Under the pieces are notes generated by a model, which saw nothing but the letters and a program-made list of their open reading frames with translations, ran no database searches and was not told the DNA's origin. 64,000 bases of DNA from QZLE01 sp033852135 (GTDB lineage Bacteria; Pseudomonadota; Gammaproteobacteria; QZLD01), in contig JAWSVB010000004.1 in NCBI GenBank assembly GCA_033852135.1, positions 1-64,000 of the forward strand, in the 5' to 3' direction. Of this stretch, positions 17,585 to 26,541 are shown piece by piece (the stretch's first letter is position 1; each line of letters opens with the position of its first letter). A program made the position numbers and the translations under genes.

Positions 17585-18742
17585 TTAGTGGGCTTGAATT
17601 GGGTCAAGGCCTTCTGGACGCCACATCAGAACTACAACCATAAGTAGTACTGTTGAAGCCTCACCAGCAATTGACGGTGCAAGCGAATTTGCAAAGTTAT
17701 TAACAAGAGTAATAAGCAATGCGCCGTATAGACAGCCTTTAACTGAGCCCATCCCACCAACAATAATTGCTACGATTACCATGATCAAGATTGAATCAGC
17801 CATATGTACGTGCACAGCCTCCTCAAACAAACCTAAGATCACACCACCTGTAGCAGCAAGACAAATCGCGGCAACAAATACTGCAATAAATAGCAATTTA
17901 ATACGGTAACCATGAACCTCAACCATCTCTTGACTCTCTACACCAGCACGGATCAAAAGACCAATCTTAGTTCTATTCAAAATAGCATTTAGAGCGAAGA
18001 ACACACCTAAACCAATGATTCCAGCAAGAACCCTTACCTTCTCAATACCAATATCAGCAATAAACCACTTACCTGCAACAAATTCAGGTCTTGGGAAAGC
18101 TGGTGTTTCACCGTGCCAAAATGCAAGGATAAGTTCAATCAAGATAATGCTACCACCCATGGTAACCAAAATCTGATTTAACGGATTACCGTATACAGGC
18201 TTAATCATAACTCTTTCGAAGAAGTACCCTAGTAAGCCAGCTAAAAAAGCTGCAGCCAAAATACCAAGCACCAGTGTTAGAGCTGTCGAAGCGATATTAT
18301 CGTTATAAAACCAACCCATCTCGACAACACGTAGTGTTGCTGAAGCTTTAAGACCAGGGATAATTTCTACCATCTTAGTTACTTGAGTTGCACGATCGAT
18401 CCAAATAATTGCTTGGTAACCGATATAGGCCCCAAGAGCAACAAAAGCACCATGCGCAAGGTTAAATACACCCATCAAACCAAATACAAGTGTCATACCC
18501 GATGCTATTAGGAACAATAAAAGTCCCATGGTGATACCCGCAAGAAACAGTTCGATCCAGTTGATGGTCCAATCCATTCCACTCATAGATTCATCAAAGC
18601 CAATCGCTCTGACTAAACCCCAAACATAGGAACCTATAATTAAAAATAGGAATGCCTTTGCCTGTGGTGTGGTGAACCAATCGGCCACCTTCTGTCCAAA
18701 GCTGATTTTATCTTCAGCCAATGTATCCGCAGCTACATTCAT
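17585..18742 (-). CDS. livH: Branched-chain amino-acid-type ABC transporter permease (LivH/UrtB type)
   Basis: An inner-membrane permease with FGLMGVFNLAHGAFVALGAY, the hallmark LivH segment, and IIVGGMGSVKGCLYGA near the C-terminus. At 385 residues it is longer than classical LivH (about 300) because of an N-terminal extension with an extra hydrophobic segment (about 28-45). I use the ATG at 18742, preceded by GAGGAAATT; the frame stays open 23 codons further, into livF. Partner of the LivM-type protein. Confidence 0.9.
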   Translation of the reverse strand: MNVAADTLAEDKISFGQKVADWFTTPQAKAFLFLIIGSYVWGLVRAIGFDESMSGMDWTINWIELFLAGITMGLLLFLIASGMTLVFGLMGVFNLAHGAFVALGAYIGYQAIIWIDRATQVTKMVEIIPGLKASATLRVVEMGWFYNDNIASTALTLVLGILAAAFLAGLLGYFFERVMIKPVYGNPLNQILVTMGGSIILIELILAFWHGETPAFPRPEFVAGKWFIADIGIEKVRVLAGIIGLGVFFALNAILNRTKIGLLIRAGVESQEMVEVHGYRIKLLFIAVFVAAICLAATGGVILGLFEEAVHVHMADSILIMVIVAIIVGGMGSVKGCLYGALLITLVNNFANSLAPSIAGEASTVLLMVVVLMWRPEGLDPIQAH

Positions 18743-18758
18743 AGTTAATTTCCTCAGA

Positions 18759-19481
18759 TTATTGGTGAGTATCCATAGAGAGCCCAAGCAGTTTACCTTG
18801 TAGCGCCTCATCCTCTATAAGTTCCTGCATACTGCCTGTATGAACAATTTTACCATCATCCATTACTGCTACAGTATCGCCCACAGCCTTCGCAAAATTG
18901 AAGTTCTGCTCAACAAGCAGCATCGTTTGCTCTTTCTTTAACTCAAGAAAAGCATCACGCATATTATCAATAATTGAAGGGGCTAGACCTTTAGAAGGCT
19001 CATCCACCAATAACAGTTTACGTGGTTCAATAATCGCACGAGCAACTGCTAACATCTGTTTTTGACCACCAGAAAGTTTACCTGCTGGTTTAGTCCAGAA
19101 TTTTTTAAGTGCTGGGAAGAAGTTAAATATCCACTCAAGTCTTTGAGTGTCCATTTCACCGTTTCTTGCAGCAATAACCATGTTTTCTTTTACTGTTAAC
19201 TGACCAAAGATACCCATATCTTCAGGTACGTAAGCGATACCTTCACATGCGATCTTTGGTGTAGTCATACCTACGATATCTTGTCCATCGTAGTTTATTT
19301 TCCCTTTAACATCAGTCCAAAGACTCATAATAGTTCTAAGGGTTGTAGATTTTCCTGCGCCGTTACGACCAAGAAGCATCGTAGTTGCATTTTTTGGCAC
19401 TTCAAAATCTACACCGTGAAGGATGTGATAGTGCCCGATGTGTGTATGCACACCTTCAAGCTTTAAAATTGAATCAGTCAT
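18759..19481 (-). CDS. livF: ABC transporter ATP-binding protein (LivF/UrtE type)
   Basis: A 240-residue ATPase with Walker A GRNGAGKST, signature LSGGQKQM, Walker B KLLLVDEPSKGLAP and the His switch region VEQNF. The SKGL pattern after Walker B is typical of LivF. The start chosen at 19481 has a strong GGAGG site 12 bases upstream; it overlaps the end of the livG-like gene by 8 bases, indicating translational coupling. It probably forms a heterodimer with the LivG-type ATPase. Confidence 0.93.
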   Translation of the reverse strand: MTDSILKLEGVHTHIGHYHILHGVDFEVPKNATTMLLGRNGAGKSTTLRTIMSLWTDVKGKINYDGQDIVGMTTPKIACEGIAYVPEDMGIFGQLTVKENMVIAARNGEMDTQRLEWIFNFFPALKKFWTKPAGKLSGGQKQMLAVARAIIEPRKLLLVDEPSKGLAPSIIDNMRDAFLELKKEQTMLLVEQNFNFAKAVGDTVAVMDDGKIVHTGSMQELIEDEALQGKLLGLSMDTHQ

Positions 19482-20241
19482 CTTTTTTTGCCTCCACACC
19501 TAGATAGATCTCTTGAACAAGCTCTGATGCCATAACCTCTTCAGGCTGGCCATCAATCATCAAGGTTCCGTTGTGCAAAACGATGATTCGATCAGATAAA
19601 GAACGGATAACATCCATCTTATGCTCAACAAGCAAAATGGTTTTATCTGTTGATTCTTTAATCTCTTGGATCAAATCAAGGATAACAGGAACGTCATCTA
19701 CACTCATACCAGCTGTAGGTTCATCAAACATGAACACTTCAGGCTCTAGAGCCATCAGTACAGCAACCTCAAGTTTCCTTTGGTCACCATGAGAAAGGTG
19801 ATAAGCAACTTCGTGCTTAATACCAAGCAACGAACACTTTTCGAGGAAATACTCTGCTTTCTCAATTAATTCTTTGTAGGTAGATGCCATTCTAATCAGG
19901 TTAAGACCAATTTTAGCCTTGCCCTGAACAGCTAAACGTACATTTTCAAGTACAGTTAAGCGTGGGAATAGATTTGTAAGCTGAAATGCTCTACCAATGC
20001 CTTTGAGGGTTTTATCAGCAGGAGAGATATTTGTTATCTCTTCACCTTTCAGAAATACTTTTCCTGATGAAGGTGGAAGCTGACCTGAAATAAGGTTGAA
20101 GTAGGTAGTTTTACCTGCTCCATTGGGGCCTACTATTGATGTAACAGTTCCTTTTTCAAACTTACAAGAAACATTGTTAACTGCAACGTGACCACCAAAG
20201 CGGATGGTTAAATCCTGGGTTTCTAATATAGTATTTGTCAT
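19474..20241 (-). CDS. livG: ABC transporter ATP-binding protein (LivG/UrtD type)
   Basis: A 255-residue ATPase with Walker A GPNGAGKTT, signature LSHGDQRKLEVA and Walker B VFMFDEPTAGMS. The SHGDQR form of the signature is characteristic of LivG/UrtD. The start is placed at 20241 (MTNTILETQ); a second ATG lies four codons upstream and neither has a strong ribosome-binding site. An attenuator-like hairpin separates it from livK. Confidence 0.92.
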   Translation of the reverse strand: MTNTILETQDLTIRFGGHVAVNNVSCKFEKGTVTSIVGPNGAGKTTYFNLISGQLPPSSGKVFLKGEEITNISPADKTLKGIGRAFQLTNLFPRLTVLENVRLAVQGKAKIGLNLIRMASTYKELIEKAEYFLEKCSLLGIKHEVAYHLSHGDQRKLEVAVLMALEPEVFMFDEPTAGMSVDDVPVILDLIQEIKESTDKTILLVEHKMDVIRSLSDRIIVLHNGTLMIDGQPEEVMASELVQEIYLGVEAKKDD

Positions 20242-20286
20242 GTTTGAGCCCAATCAGTTGCCTAATGGGAAACTTACGGTTAGGTT

Positions 20287-20322
20287 AAAAAAATGTGCTC
20301 AGAGCTGAAAAGCTCTGAACAC
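20287..20322 (-). terminator. Attenuator/terminator between livK and livG
   Basis: Leftward reading gives GTTCAGAGCT, a TTTC loop, AGCTCTGAGC and then eight T residues: a strong intrinsic terminator inside the operon. It would allow more binding protein than membrane components. Confidence 0.85.
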
Positions 20323-20344
20323 ACGTATAGATTAATGAATAATA

Positions 20345-21532
20345 CTAGCGCTTGTTACGCACAGGTACATTCATTTCTTCTTTGCTAATTTTACGAAGAA
20401 GTACGTTTTCAGCCCACTCTAGCTCTGGGTTGTCTTTGTACTGTACTGCGTACATAGCTTGCATAGCTTGGTGATCTTGTGCACGGATTTCCACTTCACC
20501 TTTAGGTGTTTGGAATTTAAGACCTTCCATTGCTTTGATCAAAGTTTCTGTATCTGTGTTACCTTTTGTTTTGGTAATAGCAGCATGGATAAATTGTGCT
20601 TCAGAGAAACCTTGAGCTGTGAAGAAATCAGGTGGAAGGTTGTAACGTTTGAAGTGCTCAATTGTTAGCCAATCATTGATTTCGTTATCTGGGCAAGCAT
20701 AGTAGTAGTATGTTGCACCTTTAGCACCTGAGTAACGTTTGTAGCCTTTCATTACGTCAAGAAGGTTACCACCGATTACTAGCTCAATACCAAAACGACC
20801 TGGATCAGCGTCAGCGATAGCACCTACAGGGTTACCACCACCTGCCCAGTATGGGAAGATGTACTTTTTACCTTTTTGGTTTTTAAGAGCGTTGAATAGA
20901 CGCTGGATGTTAGCAGTGAAATCTTTTGTTCCCATTGGAACGTACTCTTCGATCACCATTTTTCCGCCAGCAGATTCAGCAGCTTCTTTAAACGCTTTAA
21001 CTCCGTCATGACCGAATGGGTAATCTTGGCCGATACCGCCGAAGAATGTATTTTTACCAGCAACTGCGAAAGCGTTACCGATTGCATCTTGGTCAGAGTT
21101 ACGAGCTACACGGAATACATATTTATTCCAATCAGAACCTGTAATTGCGTTTGAAGCACCTTCAGCAATAAGAACTTTTTTGTATTCTTTTGCAACTGGA
21201 AGAGCAGCAAGAACAACACCTGAAGAAAGAGGACCTACAACCAAGTCAACCTTGTCATCACCCATAGCTTCAGCTACTAGAGTACGACCAAGATCAGCTT
21301 TTAGCTGAGTATCTTTTTCGATGATTTCGATTTTACGTCCAGCGATTTCCATCTTGCCGTCAGTTTTATATTCGAAACCCATTTCGATACCTTGCTTAAG
21401 TGTACGAGCATACTTTTCGAATGCTCCACTCATACCGTAAACATGTCCGATCTTTAGAGGTTCAGCAGCATGAGCCATGCCAGCTGTCATTACAGAAGCG
21501 GCGATTACCGCAGATTTAAAAATACCTTTCAC
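20345..21532 (-). CDS. livK: Periplasmic substrate-binding protein (LivK/UrtA type)
   Basis: A 395-residue type I periplasmic binding protein. Signal peptide 1-22 ends at AHA. The mature protein starts EPLKIGHVYGMSGAFEKYARTLKQG, the usual family opening, and has VVGPLSSGVVLAALP and YPFGHDGVKAFKEAAESAGG. Cargo specificity is unclear; the family includes binders of leucine, aromatic acids, urea and short amides. A GGGAGGA site lies before the ATG. First gene of the leftward operon. Confidence 0.92.
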   Translation of the reverse strand: MKGIFKSAVIAASVMTAGMAHAAEPLKIGHVYGMSGAFEKYARTLKQGIEMGFEYKTDGKMEIAGRKIEIIEKDTQLKADLGRTLVAEAMGDDKVDLVVGPLSSGVVLAALPVAKEYKKVLIAEGASNAITGSDWNKYVFRVARNSDQDAIGNAFAVAGKNTFFGGIGQDYPFGHDGVKAFKEAAESAGGKMVIEEYVPMGTKDFTANIQRLFNALKNQKGKKYIFPYWAGGGNPVGAIADADPGRFGIELVIGGNLLDVMKGYKRYSGAKGATYYYYACPDNEINDWLTIEHFKRYNLPPDFFTAQGFSEAQFIHAAITKTKGNTDTETLIKAMEGLKFQTPKGEVEIRAQDHQAMQAMYAVQYKDNPELEWAENVLLRKISKEEMNVPVRNKR

Positions 21533-21974
21533 TTTATTATTCCTCCCCTTTTACACACGAATGCGCATAAAAGAATGTCCCTAATTTAGATTAAACTTAA
21601 TGTTCCTATCGGTAGATTAAATCATCAAAACATAATCTACACGTCAATTGGAGATTACACTATGGATTCAGATATTCCAACCTTTGAAGGAAATTTAATA
21701 GTGTTATTAATTGTTTCGTTGCGGCGCACCATTTTCTCTTCTAACTTTAAACAGAATATATTATTACAGAAATTATTGATTTTTTTAGGTTTATCTTGAC
21801 CGCTCTCCCCCTCTTCTTTTGAATGTTTTTTTATCGTGTTAAGATGCATTTCACACTTTTTGTTGAATTAGAAAGCAGGGGGCGAATCAGTATCTTGCAA
21901 TATTGTAATACTTCACTACTTTCTTAGAATAATCTTTTGTTTTAATTACATTTTGCTTTATAGGGTAATTTTAA
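21533..21974. other. Divergent promoter region between livK and yebC
   Basis: This 442-base gap serves livK leftward and yebC rightward. It holds an inverted repeat upstream of livK (21612-21640). A 45-codon frame at 21661-21798 with an upstream GGAGA is possible but unsupported. No clear consensus promoter was found by eye. Confidence 0.5.
21612..21640. promoter_or_regulatory. Inverted repeat upstream of livK
   Basis: Perfect 8-base arms GTAGATTA and TAATCTAC, 13 bases apart, lie about 80-110 bases upstream of livK. It could be a regulator operator or a leader hairpin; no regulator is identified. Confidence 0.35.
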
Positions 21975-22712
21975 ATGGCAGGACACAGTAAGTGGGCGAA
22001 CATCAAACACAGAAAAGCAGCCCAAGATAAAAAAAGAGGAAAAATATTCACCAAAATTATCAGAGAAATCACTGTTGCTGCTCGAATGGGCGGCGCTGAT
22101 CCTGATTCTAATCCACGCCTTAGGATTGCCATTGATAAGGCTCTTTCAGCCAACATGACTAAAGACACCATCTCTAGAGCTGCAAAAAAAGGCGCTGGAA
22201 TTGATGATGGGTCCAATTATGAAGAGATTCGTTACGAAGGCTACGGACCAGGCGGTATAGCTGTTATGGTTGACTGCATGACTGATAATAAAAACAGGAC
22301 AGTTGCAGAAGTGAGGCATGCTTTTACTAAAGCTGGCGGCAACCTTGGGACTGACGGTTCTGTTGCTTATATGTTTAAAGAGATTGGAATTATCAGTTAT
22401 CCACCTGAAACCAATGAAGACACTTTAATGGAAGCTTCTATAGAAGCTGGTGCTGAAGATGTATCTACAAATGAAGATGGATCTTTTGATGTATTAACCT
22501 CCAGAGAAGACTTCATGGATGTAAAGGATGCTCTATTTGCAGCAGGTTTTACAACTGAAGTAGCTGAAATTACTCACAAAGCAGATCTTGAAGTTTCTCT
22601 TGATGCTGATAAAGGCGCATCTTTATTAAAGTTGATCGATGCACTTGAAGATCTAGATGATGTTCAAGATGTATATTCTAATGCAAGCATTCCCGAAGAG
22701 GCTATGGGATAG
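21975..22712 (+). CDS. yebC: YebC/PmpR-family protein (TACO1 family)
   Basis: A 245-residue protein with the family opening MAGHSKWANIKHRKAAQD and DGSVAYMFKEIG. YebC-family proteins have been described both as DNA-binding transcription regulators and as ribosome-associated factors easing translation of proline-rich stretches. It starts the yebC-ruvC-ruvA-ruvB series, a standard gammaproteobacterial order. Confidence 0.96.
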   Translation: MAGHSKWANIKHRKAAQDKKRGKIFTKIIREITVAARMGGADPDSNPRLRIAIDKALSANMTKDTISRAAKKGAGIDDGSNYEEIRYEGYGPGGIAVMVDCMTDNKNRTVAEVRHAFTKAGGNLGTDGSVAYMFKEIGIISYPPETNEDTLMEASIEAGAEDVSTNEDGSFDVLTSREDFMDVKDALFAAGFTTEVAEITHKADLEVSLDADKGASLLKLIDALEDLDDVQDVYSNASIPEEAMG

Positions 22713-22744
22713 CTTCTGGACATTTGCTCAGGACAATACTAAAT

Positions 22745-23269
22745 ATGCGTATTCTTGGGATAGACCCAGGTTCCCGCGCCACAGGATACGGCGTAATTGA
22801 AACCGCTGGCACCAGCTCTACTTATATTGCCAGCGGGGTTATAAGAACCCAACAAACAGACTTTCCGCAACGTTTAAAAATCATTTTTTCTGGGGTTGGG
22901 CAGATTATTGACCAACACCAACCTGATTGCATATCTATAGAGAAAGTATTTGTTGCCAAAAATGCTGATTCAGCGCTAAAGCTGGGGCATGCACGGGGCG
23001 CAGCAATTTGCGCAGCAGTATCTCGCGAGCTTGAAGTTTTTGAGTATACCGCCAAGCAAACCAAGCAGGCTGTTGTTGGTGCTGGCGGAGCAACAAAAAA
23101 TCAGGTACAACATATGGTAATGATGATACTTAAGCTTTCGGGTGATATTCAAGAGGATGCAGCAGATGCCCTTGCCGCGGCAATATGTCATCAAAACACA
23201 TCCCAAACTCTTGTACAAATTGATAGCTCACAAGGTATCAGCGGAATCAAAAAAGGACGATGGCAGTGA
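22745..23269 (+). CDS. ruvC: Holliday-junction resolvase RuvC
   Basis: A 174-residue endonuclease of the RNase-H fold that cleaves Holliday junctions. It begins MRILGIDPGSRATGYG with the first catalytic Asp in GIDPGS; IEKVFVAKNADSALKLG supplies the second acidic residue, and EDAADALAAAICH the last pair. The ATG at 22745 matches the family start; the frame is open seven codons further upstream. It overlaps ruvA by 10 bases. Confidence 0.96.
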   Translation: MRILGIDPGSRATGYGVIETAGTSSTYIASGVIRTQQTDFPQRLKIIFSGVGQIIDQHQPDCISIEKVFVAKNADSALKLGHARGAAICAAVSRELEVFEYTAKQTKQAVVGAGGATKNQVQHMVMMILKLSGDIQEDAADALAAAICHQNTSQTLVQIDSSQGISGIKKGRWQ

Positions 23270-23862
23270 TAGGAAGACTTAGAGGAAAAATCATAGAGAA
23301 ACAGGCTCCAAACCTACTTTTGGACGTTAATGGTGTTGGCTATGAAATCGAAGTACCGATGTCTACTTTCTATGACCTTCCTAATGCAGGTTGCGATATT
23401 ACGCTAAGAACTCACTTCATTGTGCGCGAAGATGCTCAACTTCTTTTTGGTTTTTTAACCGAAGATGAGCGCATACTGTTTCGTGAATTAATTAAAGTAA
23501 ATGGCATAGGGGGCAAAGTTGCTCTTGCTGTCCTTTCAGGGATGCAACCTGATGAATTCGTTGCATGCATTGAGTCTCAAGATGTTAAACAGATTACTCG
23601 TATTCCAGGAATCGGGCCGAAGACAGCACAGCGCTTAATCATTGAGATCAAAGACAAGCTTGGAAAACTTGCTATTACTGAGTCTATTCAATCAGCCGAT
23701 GGCGCGCCAAATACCGGGGCAACTGCTGATGCTGTAAACGCAATGATAGCTCTTGGGTATAAACCGCTAGATGCCGAAAAATTGATCAAAAAGGTGAAAG
23801 AGCCTGACATGGGCACTGAAGACTTAATTCGTAAGGCACTCCAAGCTGCGACAAAAAAATAA
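23260..23862 (+). CDS. ruvA: Holliday-junction branch-migration protein RuvA
   Basis: A 200-residue tetrameric junction-binding protein. N-terminal OB-fold (IGRLRGKII...), two helix-hairpin-helix motifs (KVNGIGGKVALAVLSG and RIPGIGPKTAQRLIIEIKDK) and the C-terminal RuvB-contact domain are all present. ATG preceded by AAGGACG inside the ruvC end. A GTG two codons downstream would give the more usual VIGRLRG start and cannot be excluded. Confidence 0.96.
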   Translation: MAVIGRLRGKIIEKQAPNLLLDVNGVGYEIEVPMSTFYDLPNAGCDITLRTHFIVREDAQLLFGFLTEDERILFRELIKVNGIGGKVALAVLSGMQPDEFVACIESQDVKQITRIPGIGPKTAQRLIIEIKDKLGKLAITESIQSADGAPNTGATADAVNAMIALGYKPLDAEKLIKKVKEPDMGTEDLIRKALQAATKK

Positions 23863-23902
23863 GCTGTAATGCACAACTGCAAAAAGCACCAAGGAATTTT
23901 TA

Positions 23903-24928
23903 ATGATAGAAGCTGATAGACTTATTTCCGCCCAAGGTGTTATCGATGATGAGTCAATTGACCGTGCGATACGCCCAAAAAAATTACAAGATTATGCCGG
24001 ACAACCAAAAGTTCGGGAGCAGATGGAAATTTTTGTCAGCGCTGCACGAAACCGCAGCGAAGCACTTGATCACGTTTTAATATTTGGCCCTCCTGGACTA
24101 GGTAAAACTACTCTGGCGCATATCATTGCTAATGAGATGGAAGTAAACATGCGCCAAACTTCTGGGCCTGTTATCGATAAAGCTGGAGATCTGGCAGCAT
24201 TACTAACGAATTTAGAACCACACGATGTACTTTTTATTGATGAGATCCATCGCCTAAGCCCTGCAGTCGAAGAAGTACTCTATCCAGCAATGGAAGATTA
24301 TCAAATTGATATTGTGATTGGAGAGGGTCCTGCTGCAAGATCTATCAAACTCGATCTTCCCCCATTCACTTTAGTTGGAGCAACAACAAGAGCTGGTCTT
24401 TTGACATCTCCCCTTCGGGATAGATTTGGAATTGTTCAACGTTTAGAGTTTTACTCTGTCGATGATCTTGCCTCTATTGTGATGCGGTCTGCTAAAATTC
24501 TAAATCTCTCGATTGAAAAAGGGGGCGCATATGAAATTGCCAAGCGTTCTCGCGGTACCCCAAGAATAGCAAATCGCCTACTAAGGCGAGTTCGCGACTA
24601 TGCCGAGGTAAAATATAACGGAGTAATTTCTGAAAAAGTCAGCTCTGATGCAATGAACCTACTTAATGTAGATTCAAATGGCTTCGACCAGCAGGACCAG
24701 AAGCTCCTATTAACTATAATTGAAAAGTTTGATGGCGGCCCTGTTGGGCTGGATAGTCTTGCAGCAGCTATTGGTGAGGAAAAAGGTACTATAGAAGATG
24801 TACTTGAGCCATTCTTAATACAACAGGGGTATATAATTCGAACCCCTCGCGGTAGATCAGTTACCCGCAGTGCCTACGAGCACTTTGGCTATCAACCTCC
24901 AACAGATAGATCTAATTCGAATATTTGA
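23903..24928 (+). CDS. ruvB: Holliday-junction branch-migration ATPase RuvB
   Basis: A 341-residue AAA+ motor. Walker A GPPGLGKTTLAHII, Walker B VLFIDEIHRL, sensor 1 LVGATTRAG, the arginine-finger region SPLRDRFGI and the C-terminal winged helix RTPRGR are intact. With RuvA it drives branch migration for RuvC. It lies 40 bases after ruvA with an AAGGAA site. Confidence 0.97.
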   Translation: MIEADRLISAQGVIDDESIDRAIRPKKLQDYAGQPKVREQMEIFVSAARNRSEALDHVLIFGPPGLGKTTLAHIIANEMEVNMRQTSGPVIDKAGDLAALLTNLEPHDVLFIDEIHRLSPAVEEVLYPAMEDYQIDIVIGEGPAARSIKLDLPPFTLVGATTRAGLLTSPLRDRFGIVQRLEFYSVDDLASIVMRSAKILNLSIEKGGAYEIAKRSRGTPRIANRLLRRVRDYAEVKYNGVISEKVSSDAMNLLNVDSNGFDQQDQKLLLTIIEKFDGGPVGLDSLAAAIGEEKGTIEDVLEPFLIQQGYIIRTPRGRSVTRSAYEHFGYQPPTDRSNSNI

Positions 24929-24993
24929 TATATAAGTAATTTAGCGTTTTATACGGCTTAATTTTCAAACATACTGGTGAAACATTAACGCAG

Positions 24994-25017
24994 AACCATA
25001 GCCTTGAGCTGGTTTTT
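24994..25017 (+). terminator. Probable terminator after ruvB
   Basis: A bulged short stem (AACCA...TGGTT with inner GC pairs) followed by TTTTTT, 66 bases after ruvB. Confidence 0.55.
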
Positions 25018-25075
25018 TCACGTTAAAATGTAAGATAAAATTTCTGTACAAAAGTTTCATAATCGCGGTACAGTG

Positions 25076-26371
25076 ATGAATTACAGCCAATCTTTGAAAT
25101 GGAAATCATGGTTAATGAATACAAAAAAGCGTAAGTCAGATAAGATTTTATCCCCTATTTTTCTGAAAGAGGAAACAACCCTTCTTGAATCAAAATCAAG
25201 AGGCCTAGAAGTTGTTGCCGCAATTTCCGATACCATTTTCAAAGAACGAAACTTTTTTTGTGTTATTGGCCAGGCCATTGACCTTATTCTAGATTTAACC
25301 CAACTTTCATCTGTTGCAATCTATGGCTACGATACTAACACCAATCAGTTAGACCTAATAACCCATAAGGGTCTTAATCCAGAAAGTGAAAAAGTAACCT
25401 TAAAGCTCTTGCTATCGCAAAGCTTTTCATCTATCGCTGCGTCTGAAAAAAGGATCATTAACACCTTTGAAATGGGAAGCGATAAAAGAATAGATAAACA
25501 AATAGCAAAGACCCTTAATAAAGAGGGGCAAAACTGCATCATCTCTACGCCAATGGTTGTCCAAGGTGAGCTAGCTGGAGTTATTAATTTCACTTTCTCC
25601 CCAGCGCGTGAGTTGTGTGATATTGAAGAGAAGATCTTGCTCGATATAGCAAAAAACATTGGTTTAGCTTTATCCAATGCCCGCTATGTTTCACTGATAG
25701 AGCATGAGATAAAACGCCGAGAACGTGCTGAGATAAAACTAAAAGACACCAATGAAAGGCTTGAAGATGAAGTTCGAAGACAAACTATCGAACTAAACCG
25801 AGCCAACGAAAACCTCAAAAAAGCTAACGATCAGCTGCGCCAAGAGATCCAGCAAAAACACTATGAATCTATTACCGATGGATTAAGTGGGCTATATTCA
25901 GCTCCATATTTCAATGTGCGCATAAACGCAGAGATTGCACATGCAAACAGATACAACCATGCTCTATCTCTATTGTTTATCGATATAAAAGACTTCAGGC
26001 AGATCAATGACCGCCTTGGTTTTAATGTCGCAAATGATGTTCTTGCAGATATTGGAACATTGATTAAAAACTCAATTCGTAATGTTGACTCTGGCTACCG
26101 CTATACCGGCAAACAGTTTGTTGTTTTACTACCTGAAACAGATGCAGATCATTCATTACCGCTAGCAAAAAGACTTATTGAAAAGATCAAACTAAAAGAC
26201 CTTCCAACCATTAAGGATATTGAGATGCCTATTGCTATCAGCATCGGTATCACCCAAACAGAGAAGGATATTTCAGCAGATGACTTTATTGAAAGAGCCA
26301 AAGAGGCTTCTATCACTTGCGGTGAATCTGGTGACAATCAGTTTTTAGTTTGGCAACCTGCAAAAAAATAG
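25076..26371 (+). CDS. GAF-GGDEF-family protein with degenerate GGDEF motif
   Basis: About 431 residues: a GAF sensor domain (about 45-200), a coiled coil (about 205-260) and a diguanylate-cyclase fold (about 265-425). The catalytic-site motif normally GGDEF is TGKQF at about 344-348, so the metal- and substrate-binding acidic residues are lost and cyclase activity is unlikely. The rest of the fold is conserved (DGLSGLYS, LLFIDIKDFRQIND, AISIGIT). It is followed by a second degenerate cyclic-di-GMP-type protein, suggesting a receptor or adaptor pair. The start is uncertain: GTG at 25073, ATG at 25076 or ATG at 25115. Confidence 0.85.
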   Translation: MNYSQSLKWKSWLMNTKKRKSDKILSPIFLKEETTLLESKSRGLEVVAAISDTIFKERNFFCVIGQAIDLILDLTQLSSVAIYGYDTNTNQLDLITHKGLNPESEKVTLKLLLSQSFSSIAASEKRIINTFEMGSDKRIDKQIAKTLNKEGQNCIISTPMVVQGELAGVINFTFSPARELCDIEEKILLDIAKNIGLALSNARYVSLIEHEIKRRERAEIKLKDTNERLEDEVRRQTIELNRANENLKKANDQLRQEIQQKHYESITDGLSGLYSAPYFNVRINAEIAHANRYNHALSLLFIDIKDFRQINDRLGFNVANDVLADIGTLIKNSIRNVDSGYRYTGKQFVVLLPETDADHSLPLAKRLIEKIKLKDLPTIKDIEMPIAISIGITQTEKDISADDFIERAKEASITCGESGDNQFLVWQPAKK

Positions 26372-26541
26372 ACCAAACAATCTTTTAAAGCTGAAAAACC
26401 ACCTTTAATCTAATACATTTTAAAAATCAGACTTTAAAAACCCTGCTTTAAAAACGCTACGAAACTGGCATTGACCATATACGCAAACTATCCTTTGACT
26501 AATGTCAGTATTTTATGGAATTTAGCTTATGGAGATTGCTT

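Noticed and set aside
21655..21849. 64-codon leftward frame between livK and yebC, and a 45-codon rightward frame at 21661-21798
   Set aside because: Both lie in the divergent promoter region, have AT-driven composition and no recognisable domain; the rightward one has a GGAGA site but nothing else.
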